NCBI GenBank assembly: GCA_002433235.1
Contig: DJHS01000092.1
Coordinates: 1-64,000, forward strand
DNA from: UBA6614 sp002433235
GTDB lineage: Bacteria > Verrucomicrobiota > Verrucomicrobiia > Limisphaerales > UBA1100
DNA: 64,000 nt
Direction: 5' to 3'
The position numbers and the translations under genes were made by a program. The notes beneath the pieces were generated by a model. The model saw only the letters and a list, made by a program, of their open reading frames with translations. It was not told the origin of the DNA and made no database searches. Of the stretch, positions 58,204-64,000 are shown one piece after another. Each line of letters begins with the position of its first letter. Positions within the stretch are counted from its first letter, which is position 1.

Positions 58204-61200
58204 TCAGCTGGCAATTGGCTCGCCCTCGAAGACCAGACTGCTCTCGTCTTCCTCAAACGGCTCCGGTTCCACCAGCGGCTTGAGTCCCACATCCCGGTGC
58301 GAGGAATAACCCGTGCCTGCCGGGATAATGTGGCCCATGATTACGTTCTCCTTGAAGCCGCGCAGGTAGTCGCGCTTGCCCAAGGTGGCCGCCTCGGTAA
58401 GCACTCGCGTGGTGTCCTGAAAGGACGCCGCGGACAGGAAGCTCTCGGTTTCGATGCTCGCCTTGGTAATACCCAGCAACACGGGCACCGCCTCCGCGGG
58501 CTGGCCGCCCATCTCCTCGACGCGCTGGTTTTCCTCCTCGAACGCCAGCTTGTCGACCTGTTCGCTCCAGAGGAAAGTGGTGTCGCCCGGCTCGGTAACG
58601 CGTACCTTGCGCAGCATCTGGCGCACAATCATCTCGATGTGCTTGTCGTTGATGGTCACACCCTGCAGGCGATAAACCTCCTGCACCTCGTTGACCAGAT
58701 GCTCCTGCAGCGCCTGCACACCACACACCTCGAGGATGTCGTGCGGCACGACCGGCCCCTCAGTAAGTTGCTGGCCCTTCTTCACCAAATCGCCCTTGAA
58801 GACGATCACGTGGCGGCCGATGGGGATGAGATGCTCCTCTTCCTCACCGGCGTCATCACGAACGATGATCGACCGCTTGCCACGGACAGTGGGTCCAAAG
58901 TCAACGGCGCCATCTATACGCGCGATCTCCGCCGCGTCCTTCGGACGGCGCGCCTCGAACAATTCGGCCACCCGCGGCAGACCGCCGGTGATATCCTTGG
59001 TTTTGGAGGTCTTGCGTGGCGTCTTGGCCAGAAGCGTGCCCGCCTCAATGCGGTCGCCTTCATCCACTTGGATGTGCGCGCCCGACGGAATGGGATAATT
59101 CGCCACGACCTTGCCTTTGGTGTCAGCGATGATGATCTGCGGATGCAGATCCTCCTTGTGATCGATGATGACCATTGAATCCTGACCGGTCGTGGGGTCG
59201 ACCTCCTGTTCCATGGTCACGCCCTCGATGATGTCGTGGAATCTGATCTTGCCGCCCTTCTCGGACAGCACGGGCACATTGTACGGATCCCACTGGATGA
59301 AGGTTACATCCTTCTTCACCTTGCCGCCGTTGGGCACGGTGATCACCGCGCCGATGGGCACGTCGTAATCCTCAACCTCGTGTCCCTTGGCGTCCAGCAC
59401 GGTCACGGAACCATTCTTGTTCAACACAATGTTGCTGCCGTCCTCCAGCTCCACACAACGCAGCTCGTTGTACCTCACCGTGCCACCCTGCTTGGACTTG
59501 ATTTGCGGCTGCTTAAACACCGACGACGCCGTGCCACCAATGTGGAAGGTGCGCATGGTCAACTGTGTGCCAGGCTCGCCGATCGATTGCGCGGCGATGA
59601 TGCCCACCGCGTCTCCGGGCTGCACATTGCCGCCGGTGGCAAGATTGCGGCCATAACAGGACATGCAAACGCCGTGCTTGGTGTCGCAGGTCAACACCGA
59701 ACGGACTTTCACTCGGTCAATGTTAGCATCCTCGATGCGATCCGCGGCGTCTTCGTCGATTTCCTTGTTGGATCGGATGAGGTACTCGTCCGGGCTGATG
59801 GGGTTTTGAATGCTCTCGCAGGCCGTACGTCCCACCAACCGGTCGCCGAGCTTCACGACTTCCTCCTCACCCTCGAAAATGGCCTCCAGCCAGATTCCGT
59901 TGGTGGTGCCGCAGTCCGCCTCGCGAATTATGGCATCCTGCGCCACGTCCACAAGCTTGCGCGTCATGTAGCCAGAATCCGCGGTCTTGAGCGCCGTATC
60001 CGCCAACCCCTTACGCGCGCCGTGCGTGCTGATGAAATATTCCAGAACGGTCAACCCCTCGCGGAAGTTTGAGAGGATGGGTTTCTCGATGATGTCACCG
60101 GAAGGCTTGGCCATCAGGCCGCGAACACCCGCGAGCTGGCGCACCTGCTGGCGGTTGCCGCGTGCACCGGAGTCCACCATGAGCGCGACGGGGTTGTATT
60201 CATCCTTACCTTGGTTGTCCTCCAGAGTGCGCAGCATCACATTGGAAATCTTGTCAGTTGCATGCGTCCAGATGTCGATGATTTTGTTGTAACGCTCACC
60301 CGGCGTGATCACACCCTTGCGGTACTGCTTCTCAACATCCTCGATTTCCTTCTGTGCGGCCTTGATCTCCTGGTTCTTCTCCTTCGGGATAATCATGTCA
60401 TCGATGCCAATCGACACACCCGCACGCGTCGCTTCGCGGAAGCCCAACTCCTTGAGCTTGTCCAGAGTTCCCACCGTCCTCTCTTGGCCGGCTTGCGTGT
60501 AGCAATTCCAGATCAAATCGCCGAGTTGTTTCTTCCCCACGGCAAAATTAGCGAAGCCCAACTCTTCCGGCCAAATCTCGCTGAACACCACACGACCCGC
60601 CGTGGTTTCGATCACCTTGGCCTCACTATCGCCGTAAACAGTCTCCTTGCCGCGGCAGGGATTGGCCAAACGAATCCGCGCGTGGGTGGTAATCGCCCCA
60701 TCGTCTAGGGCAAAGAAGACTTCGTCCTTGCTGCCGAACAACGGCAAACGCTCTTCCTTCTTCTTTTTCGGCTTGCCTGGAACTTCGCGAGGATCGGCCG
60801 TAAGATAATAGCAGCCCAGCGTAATGTCCTGAGTCGGCGTCATAATCGGCCTGCCGCTGGAGGGGCTGAAAATGTTCAGGGGCGCCATCATCAACAGGCG
60901 CGTCTCCATCTGCGCCTCAACCGACAATGGAACGTGGACAGCCATTTGGTCGCCATCAAAGTCCGCGTTGTAGGCCGTGCAAACCAACGGGTGTACGCGA
61001 ATGGCCTCACCCTCGATGAGCACCGGCTCAAACGCCTGCACCGAGAGGCGGTGCAGCGTGGGTGCACGGTTGAGCATCACGGGGTGGCCCTTGGTCACGT
61101 CTTCCAGCACATCCCACACCTCGGTGGTCTGCCGCTCGATCAGCTTCTTGGCCGAGCGCACGGTGTGCACATAGCCCAGTTCCTTCAGACGGCGAATGAT

Positions 61201-62349
61201 GAACGGCTCAAACAACACGAGCGCCATTTTCTTGGGCAGACCACACTGGTTGAGTTTCAGTTCCGGGCCAATGACAATCACCGAGCGACCAGAGTAATCC
61301 ACGCGCTTGCCAAGCAGATTCTGACGGAACCGGCCGCCCTTGCCCTTGAGCATGTCCGACAATGACTTGAGCGCGCGATTGCCCGCACCGGTCACGCCAC
61401 GGCCATGGCGACCGTTGTCGAACAACGCATCCACCGCCTCTTGGAGCATGCGCATCTCGTTGCGGATGATGACCTCCGGGGTCTTCAACTGCATCAGGTT
61501 CTTCAATCGATTGTTGCGGTTGATCACGCGTCGGTACAGGTCGTTCAAATCCGAGGTCGCAAAGCGGCCGCCTTCCAGCGGCACCAACGGGCGAAGATCC
61601 GGCGGTATGACCGGCAACACGGTCAGGATCATCCATTCCGGTCGCGCGCCGGACTCGATAAAGCCGTTAAACAGCTTGATGCGCTTGGCGAGTTTCTTGC
61701 GGATCTGCTTGCTGCGCGTCTGTGTCATCGCTTCCTGCAGCTCCTCCACGCCGGCCTCCAAGTCGATCAACTCCAGCGCCTCGCGCACCGCGCCCGCGCC
61801 CATTTTGGCGGTGAACGCGTCAAAGCCGTAGGTCTCCTCCGCCTCTAGGAACTCCGCCTCGGTCAACAACTGGTTGCGCTCCAGCGGCGTATCCTTGGGG
61901 TCGATGACCAAGTAATCCTCGTAATAAATCACGCGCTCCAGATGCCGCCCCGTCATGTCCAGCATCAGGCCAATGCGCGAGGGCATGCACTTGAAGAACC
62001 AGATGTGCGAAGCCGCCACCGCCAGTTCAATGTGACCCATGCGCTCGCGGCGCACACGGGCCAGCGTCACCTCGACACCGCAGCGGTCACACACCACACC
62101 CTTGTACTTGATGCGCTTGTACTTGCCGCACGAACATTCCCAGTCCTTGACCGGGCCAAAGATGCGCTCGCAGAAGAGGCCGCCTTTCTCCGGCTTGAAT
62201 GTGCGGTAGTTGATGGTCTCGGGGTTCTTGACCTCACCCTTGGACCAACGCCGGATGGATTCCGGCGAAGCGACACTGATGCCCACGTAGTCAACAAAGT
62301 TGACCTTCTCCAAGCCCAGCAGTTCGCGTGCGGAAGTTCTGTTGCTCAT
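58204..62349 (-). CDS. rpoC: DNA-directed RNA polymerase subunit beta'
   Basis: 1381 residues. Catalytic large subunit. The N-terminal zinc site is C72-x-C74...C87-x2-C90 (CSCGKYKR and CDRCG). The active site YNADFDGDQMAVHVPLS with three Mg-binding aspartates is near residue 463. The second zinc site (CGTTNG, then CDTKHGVCMSCYG), the trigger-loop region (MRTFHIGGTAS) and a C-terminal SEQVDKLAFEEEN region follow. The last residues are acidic (EPEPFEEDESSLVFEGEP). 28 bases after rpoB; followed by a hairpin and the rpsL promoter. Confidence 0.98.
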   Translation of the reverse strand: MSNRTSARELLGLEKVNFVDYVGISVASPESIRRWSKGEVKNPETINYRTFKPEKGGLFCERIFGPVKDWECSCGKYKRIKYKGVVCDRCGVEVTLARVRRERMGHIELAVAASHIWFFKCMPSRIGLMLDMTGRHLERVIYYEDYLVIDPKDTPLERNQLLTEAEFLEAEETYGFDAFTAKMGAGAVREALELIDLEAGVEELQEAMTQTRSKQIRKKLAKRIKLFNGFIESGARPEWMILTVLPVIPPDLRPLVPLEGGRFATSDLNDLYRRVINRNNRLKNLMQLKTPEVIIRNEMRMLQEAVDALFDNGRHGRGVTGAGNRALKSLSDMLKGKGGRFRQNLLGKRVDYSGRSVIVIGPELKLNQCGLPKKMALVLFEPFIIRRLKELGYVHTVRSAKKLIERQTTEVWDVLEDVTKGHPVMLNRAPTLHRLSVQAFEPVLIEGEAIRVHPLVCTAYNADFDGDQMAVHVPLSVEAQMETRLLMMAPLNIFSPSSGRPIMTPTQDITLGCYYLTADPREVPGKPKKKKEERLPLFGSKDEVFFALDDGAITTHARIRLANPCRGKETVYGDSEAKVIETTAGRVVFSEIWPEELGFANFAVGKKQLGDLIWNCYTQAGQERTVGTLDKLKELGFREATRAGVSIGIDDMIIPKEKNQEIKAAQKEIEDVEKQYRKGVITPGERYNKIIDIWTHATDKISNVMLRTLEDNQGKDEYNPVALMVDSGARGNRQQVRQLAGVRGLMAKPSGDIIEKPILSNFREGLTVLEYFISTHGARKGLADTALKTADSGYMTRKLVDVAQDAIIREADCGTTNGIWLEAIFEGEEEVVKLGDRLVGRTACESIQNPISPDEYLIRSNKEIDEDAADRIEDANIDRVKVRSVLTCDTKHGVCMSCYGRNLATGGNVQPGDAVGIIAAQSIGEPGTQLTMRTFHIGGTASSVFKQPQIKSKQGGTVRYNELRCVELEDGSNIVLNKNGSVTVLDAKGHEVEDYDVPIGAVITVPNGGKVKKDVTFIQWDPYNVPVLSEKGGKIRFHDIIEGVTMEQEVDPTTGQDSMVIIDHKEDLHPQIIIADTKGKVVANYPIPSGAHIQVDEGDRIEAGTLLAKTPRKTSKTKDITGGLPRVAELFEARRPKDAAEIARIDGAVDFGPTVRGKRSIIVRDDAGEEEEHLIPIGRHVIVFKGDLVKKGQQLTEGPVVPHDILEVCGVQALQEHLVNEVQEVYRLQGVTINDKHIEMIVRQMLRKVRVTEPGDTTFLWSEQVDKLAFEEENQRVEEMGGQPAEAVPVLLGITKASIETESFLSAASFQDTTRVLTEAATLGKRDYLRGFKENVIMGHIIPAGTGYSSHRDVGLKPLVEPEPFEEDESSLVFEGEPIAS

Positions 62350-62377
62350 AGTTTTTAAATACTTTAAAAGATTTCGG

Positions 62378-64000
<1,623 letters not shown>

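Overview
The window looks like one scaffold from a metagenome-type assembly (two runs of N: 331 and 405 bases) of a GC-rich bacterium of the Planctomycetota-Verrucomicrobiota group, most likely Verrucomicrobiota. The basis is a DUF1501 protein, a PSCyt/DUF1549/DUF1553 protein and a large PVC-type heme-binding propeller protein in one operon, several secreted PQQ-like and SMP-30-like propellers, and a complete nuo operon and ribosomal super-operon. The phylum is an inference from family content; no rRNA gene is present to confirm it.

Layout. 1-9739 (+): end of nuoF and nuoG-H-I-J-K-L-M-N, tightly overlapped, encoding most of respiratory complex I. 9790-13344: a cupin, pyruvate kinase (-), a small ferredoxin and enolase, the last two steps of glycolysis with promoters and a terminator. 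13412-18224: small exported or membrane genes (lipoprotein, DksA/TraR zinc-finger protein, exported methyltransferase, 98-aa exported protein, DUF4870, DUF1579, Gfo/Idh/MocA oxidoreductase). 18225-27232 (-): operon of heme-binding giant protein, DUF1553 and DUF1501. 27321-33033 (+): unknown membrane protein, GNAT, zinc-ribbon protein, two PQQ-like propellers and an SMP-30 lipoprotein. 33034-33504 is intergenic sequence and an assembly gap. 33505-39397: Nramp-like transporter (5' end lost in the gap), an EF-G paralogue and a sodium:solute symporter (-). 39454-64000 (-): rpoB-rpoC, then from its own promoter rpsL-rpsG-fusA and the S10-spc-alpha clusters without a break to rplQ, ending in a clear intrinsic terminator. 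tuf is absent between fusA and rpsJ, and rpmD (L30) is absent between rpsE and rplO.

How it fits together. Complex I, glycolytic enzymes and the translation/transcription core are housekeeping. The propeller, DUF1501/1553, SMP-30 and Gfo/Idh genes point to periplasmic handling of sugars or polymers, as is common in PVC bacteria, but no substrate can be named.

Most interesting signals: (1) sigma70-like elements, often TTGCC or TTGAC, spaced 16-17 bases from a -10-like hexamer that ends only 6-9 bases before the start codon of at least five genes, predicting leaderless mRNAs; (2) long acidic Lys/Pro/Ala/Glu tails on ribosomal proteins S11, L15 and L17 and an RGG-rich N-terminus on S5; (3) an EF-G paralogue with altered G3 and G4 motifs; (4) RNA hairpins placed between rpsD and rpoA and between rpsG and fusA. 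I saw no tRNA, rRNA, CRISPR array or insertion sequence.
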